DNA of 19,196 nt from CAZAYP01 sp964489425 [NCBI: uncultured Verrucomicrobiota bacterium]. Lineage in GTDB: Bacteria > Verrucomicrobiota > Kiritimatiellia > RZYC01. The stretch is from positions 1 to 19,196 of the forward strand of contig CAZAYP010000087.1 in the NCBI GenBank assembly GCA_964489425.1, written 5' to 3'. Positions 1-6,676 of the stretch are shown piece by piece. Made by a program: the position numbers and the translations under genes. Within the stretch, counting starts at the first letter, position 1, and each line of letters begins with the position of its first letter. Below the pieces are notes generated by a model. It had not been told where the DNA came from. It saw only the letters and a program-made list of their open reading frames with translations, and made no database searches.

Positions 1-73
1 GAAACTGGCATGCGCTTGATCTACCGGCTCGCGTGATTACGGCCCGAAAGTGCCATCCCTTTTCCCGGCGAGA

Positions 74-301
74 TCAGGAAATCTGAACCTCATGCCTGAC
101 CAAGGGTTTTCCTCTCCAGTTCTGAGTAATGTGACAGAACCTGCGGTGTTCGATTTTGTTCCACTTGCTGGTGCCAGGCGGAAAGTGACACACGTGTAAT
201 TCCAGGCCCAGTGTGCCCGCCAGTTCCTGAAGCGCAACTTTCCACAAACGGCACCGCGAGCCATTGCTACCGACGCCGGCGGCTGTAATCAGCAATTGAT
301 G
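74..301 (-). pseudogene. Decayed ISAzo13-like (Rhodopirellula-type DDE) transposase fragment
   Basis: The minus-strand reading from about 301 to 74 gives a short peptide with the signature of the C-terminal half of DDE transposases of the ISAzo13 / 'Rhodopirellula transposase' family. It reads LLITAAGVGSNG, then RLWKVALQELA, then VCHFPPGTSKWNKIEH and NWRGKPLV. Family members normally read TADGGGSNG at the first block, so the expected catalytic Asp is Ala here and a Gly is Val. The frame ends after about 73 residues at a TGA, and neither the N-terminal half nor the C-terminal tail is recognisable in the flanks. I see no terminal inverted repeats. This is a remnant of an old insertion, not a working element. 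The family match is from memory of its motifs. Confidence 0.8.
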
Positions 302-500
302 GGCCGGCTTGTGGCCCGGTGCATGTTCGGGTCCGTCGTTGGGGCGGCAACCTCTGCGGCGAACGCGTGTGTACGTTGCCAGCGAGCAACCGGTTCAAGA
401 CACAAAACGCAGTCACCCGGACGGGACGGGATAATCCATTGTGCCGCATGCGGGATTATGCTAACCATGGCGCCTCAAAAGAAACTCAAACGAGGCCATC
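302..500. other. Gene-free upstream region of thrC
   Basis: No convincing gene lies between the transposase remnant and thrC; short open frames here have no recognisable motif. The notable structure is an inverted repeat at 431-459, described separately. A GAGG ribosome binding site ends five bases before the thrC ATG. I do not see a strong sigma-70 promoter; TATGCT at 457-462 is a possible -10 box without a good partner. Confidence 0.5.
431..459. promoter_or_regulatory. Inverted repeat upstream of thrC (possible operator or leader hairpin)
   Basis: Perfect 7-base arms, ATAATCC (431-437) and GGATTAT (453-459), flank a 15-base centre that itself includes most of the palindrome CCGCATGCGG (444-453). 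The structure ends about 41 bases before the thrC start. Its position fits an operator or a leader hairpin, but no family of binding sites is recognised. Confidence 0.3.
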
Positions 501-1754
501 ATGTACATGAACGGTTTTGAATGCCTGGCTTGCAGCGCCCGCCAGGCCGTCGATTATGCGGGGTACACCTGCCCGCGCTGCAACGGTAACCTGGAAGTGA
601 CGTACGATTACCCGGCCATCCGGGCCGGCCTGGCCGGTTCCGCGCGATTTGCCGGCGCCCGCGACGACATCTTCAAGTATGCGCCGTTGCTGCCGATCCA
701 CGACGCGTTCCTGGCGCCGCCGCTGCGCATCGGCGCCACGCCGCTGTATTCCGCGGCCCGCCTCGGGGCCGGCATTGGCCTGGACCGGCTGTTCATCAAG
801 GACGACGGGCTCAACCCGAGCGCGTCGTTCAAGGATCGGGCCGGGGCCGTGGCGCTGGTCGTGGCGCGCGAGCAAGGCGCGCGGGTGATCGCCGGCGCCA
901 GCACCGGCAACGCCGGCAGTTCCATGGCCTGCCTGGCGGCCAGCGTGGGCATGCCCTGCGTGATTTTTGTGCCCGAGAAGGCGCCGCCGGCCAAGCTGAC
1001 CCAGTTGCTGGTCTTTGGCGCGCGGCTGCTGGCGGTGCGCGGCACCTATGATGACGCATTCGACCTGTGCCACCAGGTCTGCGCCGCGAACGGCTGGTTC
1101 AACCGCAATACCGGCTTTAATCCGTTCACCCGCGAGGGCAAGAAGACTTGCAGCTATGAAATCTGCGAGCAGCTCGGCTGGAACCCGCCGGACTGGGTCG
1201 TCGTGCCAGTGGGCGACGGCAACATTATCAGCGGCATCTGGAAAGGGCTGCGCGACCTGCACGCCGTGGGCCTGATCCCGCGCCTGCCGCGGCTGGTGTG
1301 CGCCCAGGCCGAGGCCAGCGCCGCGATCAGCCAGGCCGTGGCCAAGCTGCCGGCTGGCGCCGCGCCGGACTGGTCGACCGTCGTGGTCCAGCCCGTGCAG
1401 GCCACCACTTTGGCCGACTCGATCTCCGTGGACCTGCCGCGCGACGGCCTGGCGGCGGTGCGCGCGGTGCACGAGTCGCGGGGCCTGGCGGTTACGGTGC
1501 CGGACGCGGAGATCCTTGCGGCGATCCCGGAGCTGGCGCGCCTGTCGGGCGTGTTCGCGGAGCCCGCGGCCGCGACCGGGTGGGCGGCGCTGAAAAAGCT
1601 CCAGCGGCAGCAGGCCATCGCGCGCCAGGAGACCGTGGTGCTGCTGGTCACGGGCAACGGGCTCAAGGACATTGCCTCGGCCCGCAAGGCAGCGGGCGAG
1701 CCGCGAGTGATTGACGCCACGCTGGCCGCGGCCCAGGCCGCGTTGCGCGCGTGA
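501..1754 (+). CDS. thrC: Threonine synthase
   Basis: This cytoplasmic PLP enzyme converts O-phospho-L-homoserine to L-threonine and phosphate, the last step of threonine synthesis. The 417-residue length fits the zinc-ribbon-bearing threonine synthases. Residues 8-27 form a CxxC-x12-CxxC zinc ribbon (CLAC...CPRC). The PLP-binding lysine is K111 in NPSASFKDRAG. The substrate loop STGNAGSS follows near residue 134, and the cofactor phosphate loop is PVGDGNIISG. The start at 501 has GAGG five bases upstream; a second ATG at 507 would be too far from it. No other threonine-pathway gene (homoserine kinase or dehydrogenase) is in the window, so it appears to be a lone gene here. Other fold-type II PLP enzymes are possible, but the ribbon plus the SFKDR motif favours ThrC strongly. 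Confidence 0.95.
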   Translation: MYMNGFECLACSARQAVDYAGYTCPRCNGNLEVTYDYPAIRAGLAGSARFAGARDDIFKYAPLLPIHDAFLAPPLRIGATPLYSAARLGAGIGLDRLFIKDDGLNPSASFKDRAGAVALVVAREQGARVIAGASTGNAGSSMACLAASVGMPCVIFVPEKAPPAKLTQLLVFGARLLAVRGTYDDAFDLCHQVCAANGWFNRNTGFNPFTREGKKTCSYEICEQLGWNPPDWVVVPVGDGNIISGIWKGLRDLHAVGLIPRLPRLVCAQAEASAAISQAVAKLPAGAAPDWSTVVVQPVQATTLADSISVDLPRDGLAAVRAVHESRGLAVTVPDAEILAAIPELARLSGVFAEPAAATGWAALKKLQRQQAIARQETVVLLVTGNGLKDIASARKAAGEPRVIDATLAAAQAALRA

Positions 1755-1765
1755 CCCGCGGGTCA
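1752..1765. repeat. Perfect 14-bp palindrome made of the two convergent stop codons
   Basis: TGACCCGCGGGTCA is its own reverse complement. Its first three bases are the stop codon of thrC and its last three are the complement of the stop codon of the convergent small membrane-protein gene. It could form only a short hairpin (TGACC/GGTCA with a CGCG loop) without a T-run, so a terminator role is doubtful. Confidence 0.7.
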
Positions 1766-2035
1766 GTTGGATTCAAAAAACATCTGGTACAAGGCGAAGA
1801 CGATCACCACCGCGCCAAAGACCATGTACAGCACCAGGAACACCATGCGGTCCATGCCGAAGGATTCCTGGAAAAAGATCCAGCCCAGGTGGAAGGCGAA
1901 AATAAACGCCACGATCAGGCCCACGCGGAATGCCCGGGCAACAAAACAGACGGACAGGAACAGCAGGACCAGCGCCACTTCGTGGATCGGCAAGGTCACC
2001 TCGGAGTTCAAGATCACCTGCATAAAGCCGCTCAT
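1763..2035 (-). CDS. Small three-helix membrane protein of unknown function
   Basis: This is a 90-residue protein that I do not recognise. It is very hydrophobic, with three likely membrane helices at about residues 14-34, 37-58 and 63-86. Charged residues are confined to the short connections (CFVARAFRVG and QESFGMDRM) and the C-terminal FFESN. The start is supported by a strong AAGGGGG five bases before the ATG. A candidate promoter sits 40-70 bases upstream. It lies on the same strand as the CotH operon but 106 bases downstream, so it is probably a separate transcript. Its stop is eight bases from that of thrC on the opposite strand. A shadow frame is unlikely, given the helix pattern and the ribosome binding site. 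Confidence 0.8.
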   Translation of the reverse strand: MSGFMQVILNSEVTLPIHEVALVLLFLSVCFVARAFRVGLIVAFIFAFHLGWIFFQESFGMDRMVFLVLYMVFGAVVIVFALYQMFFESN

Positions 2036-2074
2036 ACGATCCCCCTTTCACATGCTATCGTTAGCTACCATTCA

Positions 2075-2103
2075 AGTATCTTTCATCCCGCGGCGATTGG
2101 CAA
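2075..2103 (-). promoter_or_regulatory. Candidate sigma-70-type promoter for the small membrane protein
   Basis: On the minus strand TTGCCA (2098-2103) and GATACT (2075-2080) are spaced by exactly 17 bases. They match the -35 and -10 consensus at five and four of six positions. Transcription would begin about 33 bases before the ATG, leaving room for the AAGGGGG ribosome binding site. Confidence 0.35.
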
Positions 2104-2141
2104 TGCCTATTTGGGATGGGCAACCTCCGGACTGATGGGGT

Positions 2142-4838
2142 TTACGGCCCGCCGCCCAGCAGTTCCACGGAGAGCGCCGCGGTGACCTTGGTGCAAAATC
2201 GGGTAGTCTGGTGCCGATCTCCGTTCACCATCAACTGCAACTGCGCGTCCGGCGCGGCGTTGGTGGCCGGGGCCAGGGTGAGCGTCGTGCCCGGGAAATA
2301 CAGGCCCGTGTAGGGCAGCGTTTCGGGAAACCCGTCCACCAGCACCGGGGCATGGCTGGCCGTAGTGGTGATCCGTATCTCAACCGGCGGCGGCAACCCG
2401 AACTCGTCCTGCAACTGGCGCCGGACCAGACCTGGCCGGTGGACCTGGAAGCTCCGCAGCATGGACAACTGGGCCTCCCAGTCGCGGCGGACATACTGGG
2501 CATCGGGAATGTTCATCACCAACCGTTTCAAGCTTTTGGAAGCGTGCCGGTTCTGGCTCAGCATCCCCTGGTATTCAAAGTCAACGTGCGGCATGAACTC
2601 AGCCTCCCGCGCGTCAATCCAGGCCTGCCAAGCCGCGGGTCGGAACGGATGGTTCAGCAGGCGCTGGAACAGGTCGATATAAAACGCCCGGTAGCCCGGG
2701 TCTTGCAGCAACGCGCGAAAAACGCGCCGCCGGACGCCAAAGATCCCGCGGGCGTTGGTGAGCGGGTTGGTGGTGCCGACCCAGTAATAATAAAAAGCTC
2801 CGTCCAGGTCCCAATTGATATAGCTCCATGCCGGGGCCGGCCGGGTGCGGTCGAACACGAAGTAACTTTGATCGTTATCCCCGTAATCCAAGTATTGGGC
2901 CGTGGCGATCCAGCGCGTGAAGTGCTCGAGGTCAATGGCCTGGGCCACTTCGGCCGCGAGGATCTGCTCGTTGGCGGCCATGGCCCAGGCGCCCCAGGTG
3001 CGGTTATATTCATCCATGTCGCCGTGGATTAGCGGATCGCTGGATGCGCGTTGCTTGATCATGCAGAGGTTGGTGTGGCCATATTGATACTGCAGGTATT
3101 CCTCCCGCTCCACGTTTTCCAACAGGTAGTAGACGCCGTAAGGTTCCTGGTTCATGTAGAGGAGGCAATGCCGGTAGCGCGGCCCGGGCAGGCCGGCGGC
3201 CTCCATCATGTCCAGCCCCAGCGGATGGTTGAACAGGGTGTTCGCGCGGATGGCGAAGGAAACCTCGTTGGAGGGGCCCGCGCCCGGGAAGATGGCGCCC
3301 GGCCAATGCGGGCGGCCGTAGCGGGCGCGGCAGGTGAAGCGGAAGAACCGGATGGGCATGCGCGCGCGCGACGACCGCCCCTGCAGCCGCAGGCCGCCCG
3401 GGGTCTCCTGGATCTGGCCGTCGGGGTAAAAAAGAGCGGCGTGGCAAGCGCGCTCGCTCATCACCCCGCTGGCGTAGATGTTGCGCATCATGCCCCATTG
3501 GGGGCTGTAGAGGTTGCGCTCGTCCACCACCAGCCACAGCGCGGGCATGCGCGGCCGGGGGCCCATCCAGAACATGCGGGTGGCGGGCACGCTGGGCAGC
3601 GCATCCGGGCGGAACGCGCGGGCGCGCACCACACACCGCTGGGTGATGACCAGGCTTGCCGGGAACACCGGGCTCAGCTCCGTGGGCAGGGCGCTGTCCA
3701 GGGTGTAGCGGATGGTATCGCGCGGATCGGCCGCCTGCGCCGCCAGCGCGATCGGGCCATCAAGGTAGGCGCTGCCGGACGACAACCGCGGCGGCAGCAC
3801 TTGCGCGTAGCCATCCGGCGTGGGCGGGGCCACGACAAACTGGTTGGCGCCGTCCGGCTGGCGCTGGTACGACTGCCCGCGCGGCATGGCCGGGTAGTTG
3901 ACATAATCCAGGGCCATGCCCTGCGGCGAGTACAAGGCCACCAGCTCCCCCTGGTTGTTGAGCCGGAAATTGGTGTGCAGGGACGGATCCTTGAGCCCGA
4001 ACACCGCGTTGCTGCGCGTCGCCACGACGCTGGCCAGGAGCAACTCGCCCTGCCGCGCCGCCAGGGTGATGGTGTGCATGGCCACGGCCATGGGCCAGTT
4101 CCCCGCCGGATCATCCGGGTTCTCCAGCTTCACGGTTTGATAGTCCGGCGTATGCTCCAGGGTGAGGTGCGCCGGCGGGCAACGATCCACCTGGTATTCC
4201 AGAAGGGCGGCCTGGCGGCCTGGATTGCGCGCGCGCAGCCACAGGCAGAAGTCGGCCGGGTCCTGGTAAATCCGCAGGTATCCCTCCAGCGGGGCGGCCG
4301 CGCGCGCCGGGTTGTTGGAGGAATACCAGGCCGTGCCGGACAGGTTGTCGGCCTGGGCCTTGATCTGCCGCCAGGCGCCTTCCTTGTGCAGCGTGAACGC
4401 CATGGAAGAGACCAGGCGGTTCTGGCCGTCCGCCCAGAGCAGCAGCGGGCTGCGGGCGGGCAGGAGGATGTCCGGAAGCCGGTACTTGCGGGGCCGGGCG
4501 GGCGTGTCGGTCAGCGTGCAGCCCTTGAGCCGGATCGGGTGGTCGGAGTTGTTGTACAGCTCGACCCAGTCGGCGGGGTTGCCACTCATGTCCGTGGGGC
4601 CTTGGGCGTGGGCCAGGCCGATTTCGTTGATCACCACCGGCGCCACGGCCGGCAGCAGGTTGGCCTGGAACGTGGCGCTCAGGCTGGTGCGCTGGCGCAT
4701 CACCTTGCGGACCGGGCTGCGCCCGGCCCGCCACTGGAACCCGCCGGGCAGGGCGGCGATCCCCGCCAGCAGCGCCAGCACGGCCAGCAGCAGGATCGCG
4801 CGGATCCACGGTCGCCCCCCGTTGTGCCGCGGGTCCAT
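2142..4838 (-). CDS. Membrane-anchored lamin-tail-domain / CotH kinase family protein
   Basis: An 898-residue envelope protein. Residues 12-30 are one hydrophobic segment (signal anchor or signal peptide). A lamin-tail-like domain starts at about 66 (VVINEI, then DWVELYNNSD). Its usual closing strands (FRLNNQGELVALYSPQG and GQSYQRQPDG) come only at 291-330, so the domain seems split by an insert. Residues 350-425 resemble the beta-hexosaminidase C-terminal (CHB_HEX_C) fold. Residues 434-800 are a CotH domain with GLRLQGRSSR (482-491), YGVYYLLENV (567-576) and NWDLDG (675-680). A small beta domain closes the protein. CotH proteins are atypical kinases known from the Bacillus spore coat. It is the last gene of the VTC-DUF4956-CotH operon. 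The ATG at 4838 lies 16 bases after the previous stop; its ribosome site is weak (GAGG 14 bases away), so coupling is likely. A longer in-frame start at 4946 would overlap the upstream gene and was not chosen. Confidence 0.88.
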   Translation of the reverse strand: MDPRHNGGRPWIRAILLLAVLALLAGIAALPGGFQWRAGRSPVRKVMRQRTSLSATFQANLLPAVAPVVINEIGLAHAQGPTDMSGNPADWVELYNNSDHPIRLKGCTLTDTPARPRKYRLPDILLPARSPLLLWADGQNRLVSSMAFTLHKEGAWRQIKAQADNLSGTAWYSSNNPARAAAPLEGYLRIYQDPADFCLWLRARNPGRQAALLEYQVDRCPPAHLTLEHTPDYQTVKLENPDDPAGNWPMAVAMHTITLAARQGELLLASVVATRSNAVFGLKDPSLHTNFRLNNQGELVALYSPQGMALDYVNYPAMPRGQSYQRQPDGANQFVVAPPTPDGYAQVLPPRLSSGSAYLDGPIALAAQAADPRDTIRYTLDSALPTELSPVFPASLVITQRCVVRARAFRPDALPSVPATRMFWMGPRPRMPALWLVVDERNLYSPQWGMMRNIYASGVMSERACHAALFYPDGQIQETPGGLRLQGRSSRARMPIRFFRFTCRARYGRPHWPGAIFPGAGPSNEVSFAIRANTLFNHPLGLDMMEAAGLPGPRYRHCLLYMNQEPYGVYYLLENVEREEYLQYQYGHTNLCMIKQRASSDPLIHGDMDEYNRTWGAWAMAANEQILAAEVAQAIDLEHFTRWIATAQYLDYGDNDQSYFVFDRTRPAPAWSYINWDLDGAFYYYWVGTTNPLTNARGIFGVRRRVFRALLQDPGYRAFYIDLFQRLLNHPFRPAAWQAWIDAREAEFMPHVDFEYQGMLSQNRHASKSLKRLVMNIPDAQYVRRDWEAQLSMLRSFQVHRPGLVRRQLQDEFGLPPPVEIRITTTASHAPVLVDGFPETLPYTGLYFPGTTLTLAPATNAAPDAQLQLMVNGDRHQTTRFCTKVTAALSVELLGGGP

Positions 4839-4854
4839 GCGTGCGCCGTCCGCC

Positions 4855-5532
4855 TCAGGAGAAAAAGATGTTGAGCTTGTTATACGGCACGTCCCGGCGC
4901 AGTTCCTGCTGGAACTTGTCCCAGGCGTCGGTGGCGGCGCCGTCAAACACGTAGTGCAGGCTGGTGGTGCCTTCGGCGGACGAGATGCTCACCAGGCGCA
5001 GGCGCCGGCAAAACGCGTTCAAGCGCGCGGCGAGCACGGCCTGGCGGCTCTCGTACACCTCGCCGGGCAGGTTGATCATCAGCGCGCCCTTGCGCCGCGT
5101 GGCCCAGCGCCAGTTGAGGTGCCCCCAGCGCCGCAGCGCCAGGAACACGAACACCGCCGCGTACAACAGCACGGCAAACAGGAAATTGAAGGTGGCCCCG
5201 GCAATCGAGGCGGTGATCAGCAGCATCAGGAACCCGATCTCTTCCGGTTCCTTGATCGGCGTGCGGAAACGGACAATCGACAGCGCGCCCAGCAGGCCCA
5301 GCGACAGCGGCAGGGAGAGCTGGATGCAGATGAACAACAGCGTGATCGACGGGCCAATCAGCGGGAAGGAGCGATGGATCTGCGACCCGGTGGCGCGGTT
5401 CTCGTAAAACAGCAGGTACATCAGCTCCGCGGCCAGCGCAAACAGGAACGACGCCGCCAGGCAGAGCACGAAGCTGCCCAACCCCAGCTTGACGCTGCCG
5501 GCGCCCGTGATTTGCTGCAACAATTGATCCAT
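4855..5532 (-). CDS. DUF4956 membrane protein
   Basis: A 225-residue inner-membrane protein. Hydrophobic segments lie at about residues 18-41, 61-83, 98-116 and 117-135. The loop between the second and third carries the family's hallmark, here GALSIVRFRTPIKEPEEIGF (82-101). The C-terminal 90 residues form a soluble domain. The family has no firm function but is repeatedly found beside VTC-domain polyphosphate polymerases and CotH proteins, exactly as here. The ATG at 5532 is preceded by GGAG with a nine-base spacer and lies 14 bases after the VTC stop, so the two genes are one transcript. The open frame runs further upstream to 6165 but only as a shadow of the VTC gene. A role in handling or sensing polyphosphate at the membrane is inference from gene context only. 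Confidence 0.9.
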   Translation of the reverse strand: MDQLLQQITGAGSVKLGLGSFVLCLAASFLFALAAELMYLLFYENRATGSQIHRSFPLIGPSITLLFICIQLSLPLSLGLLGALSIVRFRTPIKEPEEIGFLMLLITASIAGATFNFLFAVLLYAAVFVFLALRRWGHLNWRWATRRKGALMINLPGEVYESRQAVLAARLNAFCRRLRLVSISSAEGTTSLHYVFDGAATDAWDKFQQELRRDVPYNKLNIFFS

Positions 5533-5546
5533 GGGCCAAGGCTCCT

Positions 5547-6260
5547 TTATCGCATCAGCATTCTTACGCATTCGGCGTATTTTGAGAAGGATTGTTTGCG
5601 CGCGCCGGTGAGCGCGCAAAGCTCCTGCAGCGGCGGGGTCAGGGTCCGGCCGGCGGGCCCTTTCAACTCCAGCACCGCGCTGTCCAGCGGCACTGCAAAG
5701 GGCGGCCAGGGCCGGTCCGGGTGCCCGTGGGTGACGCTGATGTCGCGGTCCAGCGCCAGGCGCGCGCCGGACATCATATCGATGTACCGCCGGCGGGTGT
5801 AGCGGATGACGCACAGCGGCTGGAACCATGTGCCGCATTCCAGGGCCGCCAGGTCCAGCAGGGCCGCCAGGTCCAGGTCCGCCGCCACGCCCATGGGATC
5901 GCAGTGCCACGCCGCCGGCGGCGCATCCAGGGGCACCCGGCGCTTGGCGCCCAGGTGCCCGGTTTTGCTTTTCACCTCCAGGAACGCCCGGTCCGAGAAA
6001 CGCGCGCCCGCGGCGTCGCTGTACCAGCGTGCGCGGATCTTCCATTTGAGGAACTCGCTGTCCACTTTCTGGTCGTAGAGATCCAGCGCCGGCGTGTCGA
6101 AATACACGCTGTGGACCTGGTTGAACGCAAAGCGCGGGTCGGGGGCGGCGTGGTGATCCAGCCACGCCGCGGCCACCTGGGCCAGGGCGTTGGGCAGCGT
6201 GTACTTGATCTCGTGCCGCGGCGGGCCAAGCCCGGGCGCCGCTGGGTATTCTGCGTCCAT
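5547..6260 (-). CDS. VTC-domain polyphosphate polymerase
   Basis: A 237-residue protein matching the catalytic VTC domain, which in yeast Vtc4 makes polyphosphate from ATP inside a beta-tunnel. The tunnel's charged residues are present in order: RHEIKY (15-20), HSVYFDT (50-56), KIRARWY (74-80), FLEVKSKTG (93-101), VIRYTRRRY (151-159), LDRDISV (170-176), VLELKG (196-201) and QSFSKY (223-228). All the motifs I look for are intact, so activity is expected. It is the first gene of the operon with DUF4956 and CotH. The ATG at 6260 follows AGGGA with a five-base spacer; an ATG-less extension to 6293 lacks such a site. The gene is cytoplasmic by sequence (no signal), so its product presumably docks on the DUF4956 membrane partner. 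Confidence 0.92.
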   Translation of the reverse strand: MDAEYPAAPGLGPPRHEIKYTLPNALAQVAAAWLDHHAAPDPRFAFNQVHSVYFDTPALDLYDQKVDSEFLKWKIRARWYSDAAGARFSDRAFLEVKSKTGHLGAKRRVPLDAPPAAWHCDPMGVAADLDLAALLDLAALECGTWFQPLCVIRYTRRRYIDMMSGARLALDRDISVTHGHPDRPWPPFAVPLDSAVLELKGPAGRTLTPPLQELCALTGARKQSFSKYAECVRMLMR

Positions 6261-6319
6261 CAGTTTCCCTTTAATAACTCCGCGCGCCACCATGGCAGAG
6301 GGGGCTGAGGGCGGTCAAC

Positions 6320-6357
6320 GAAAAAAGGCCAAGAAAAAGCTGCGCGGCGCCGGGCTT
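6320..6357 (-). terminator. Possible transcription terminator downstream of flagellin
   Basis: On the minus strand a G+C-rich stretch bounded by AAGC and GCTT is followed by TTTTTC and then TTTTTT. The stem is short and imperfect, so this is a weak call. It lies between the flagellin gene and the VTC operon, where a terminator would be expected. Confidence 0.25.
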
Positions 6358-6436
6358 GAGATGGGTGCCCATCAGAGGTCATCGTTTCCGAACCCGCTAC
6401 GGAGGAAGCATGCGGTGGAGTACCTTGTTCATTTTT

Positions 6437-6618
6437 CTCACGGAGCCACGGAGGTCACGGAGAACAGCGTCGCTCGGGCCATGGATGGCGCGAGCCATGC
6501 TTCATGGCTCCCACCAACAAATCAAATGGCAAGTGGGGTTCCTTCCCACGCCTGACGTAGAACCATGATCGCGCCGGTTCTTTTTGCGTTCATCCCCGTG
6601 TCTCCGTGCCTCCGCGAG
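6437..6618. repeat. Inverted pair of CACGGAG-unit repeats (REP/MITE-like element)
   Basis: The left arm (6437-6463) reads CTCACGGAGCCACGGAG followed by another CACGGAG unit. The right arm (6593-6618) is its reverse complement with a few changes: on the minus strand CTCGCGGAGGCACGGAG followed by ACACGGGGA. Each arm is about three units of a seven-to-eight-base repeat. They enclose about 130 bases with a perfect hairpin and no gene. Similar CACGGAG-rich intergenic repeats occur in other environmental genomes and are often mistranslated as proteins; that is recollection, not a search. Confidence 0.55.
6492..6510. repeat. Perfect 8-bp hairpin inside the spacer element
   Basis: GAGCCATG and CATGGCTC are perfect complements around the three-base loop CTT. 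No T-run follows on either strand, so it is more likely an extragenic palindrome than a terminator. Confidence 0.6.
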
Positions 6619-6676
6619 CGTCTCCCCGCCTGGCTGAGGCCTTACCACGCGAAAGGCCGCGCGGCGCCGGGCGGCG

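Larger units (their letters stand above)
6342..6672. repeat. 14-bp direct repeats bracketing the spacer element
   Basis: GCGCGGCGCCGGGC occurs at 6342-6355 and again, identical, at 6659-6672, just outside the inverted-repeat element. Both copies are preceded by AAAGGCC, directly in the right copy and 11 bases away in the left. The arrangement looks like a duplicated edge around an inserted or duplicated unit of about 300 bases. Confidence 0.5.
6261..6676. other. Gene-free, repeat-rich spacer between flagellin and the VTC operon
   Basis: No plausible gene is present. The stretch holds an inverted pair of CACGGAG-type repeats, a perfect hairpin, a 14-base direct repeat near both ends and T-rich minus-strand tracts that could end flagellin transcription. 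The promoter of the VTC operon should lie at its left end, but I find only a weak candidate (TTGACC on the minus strand, with no good -10). Confidence 0.6.

Noticed and set aside
267-520. Short frames on both strands upstream of thrC
   Set aside because: No motif, poor starts and overlap with the transposase remnant or the thrC ribosome site.
486-1472. A 328-codon minus-strand frame across thrC
   Set aside because: Shadow of thrC, rich in Arg, Ala, Gly and His, without recognisable domains.
3051-4874. A 607-codon plus-strand frame, with a further long frame to 5802
   Set aside because: Antisense shadow of the CotH and DUF4956 genes; low-complexity composition and no motif or ribosome site.
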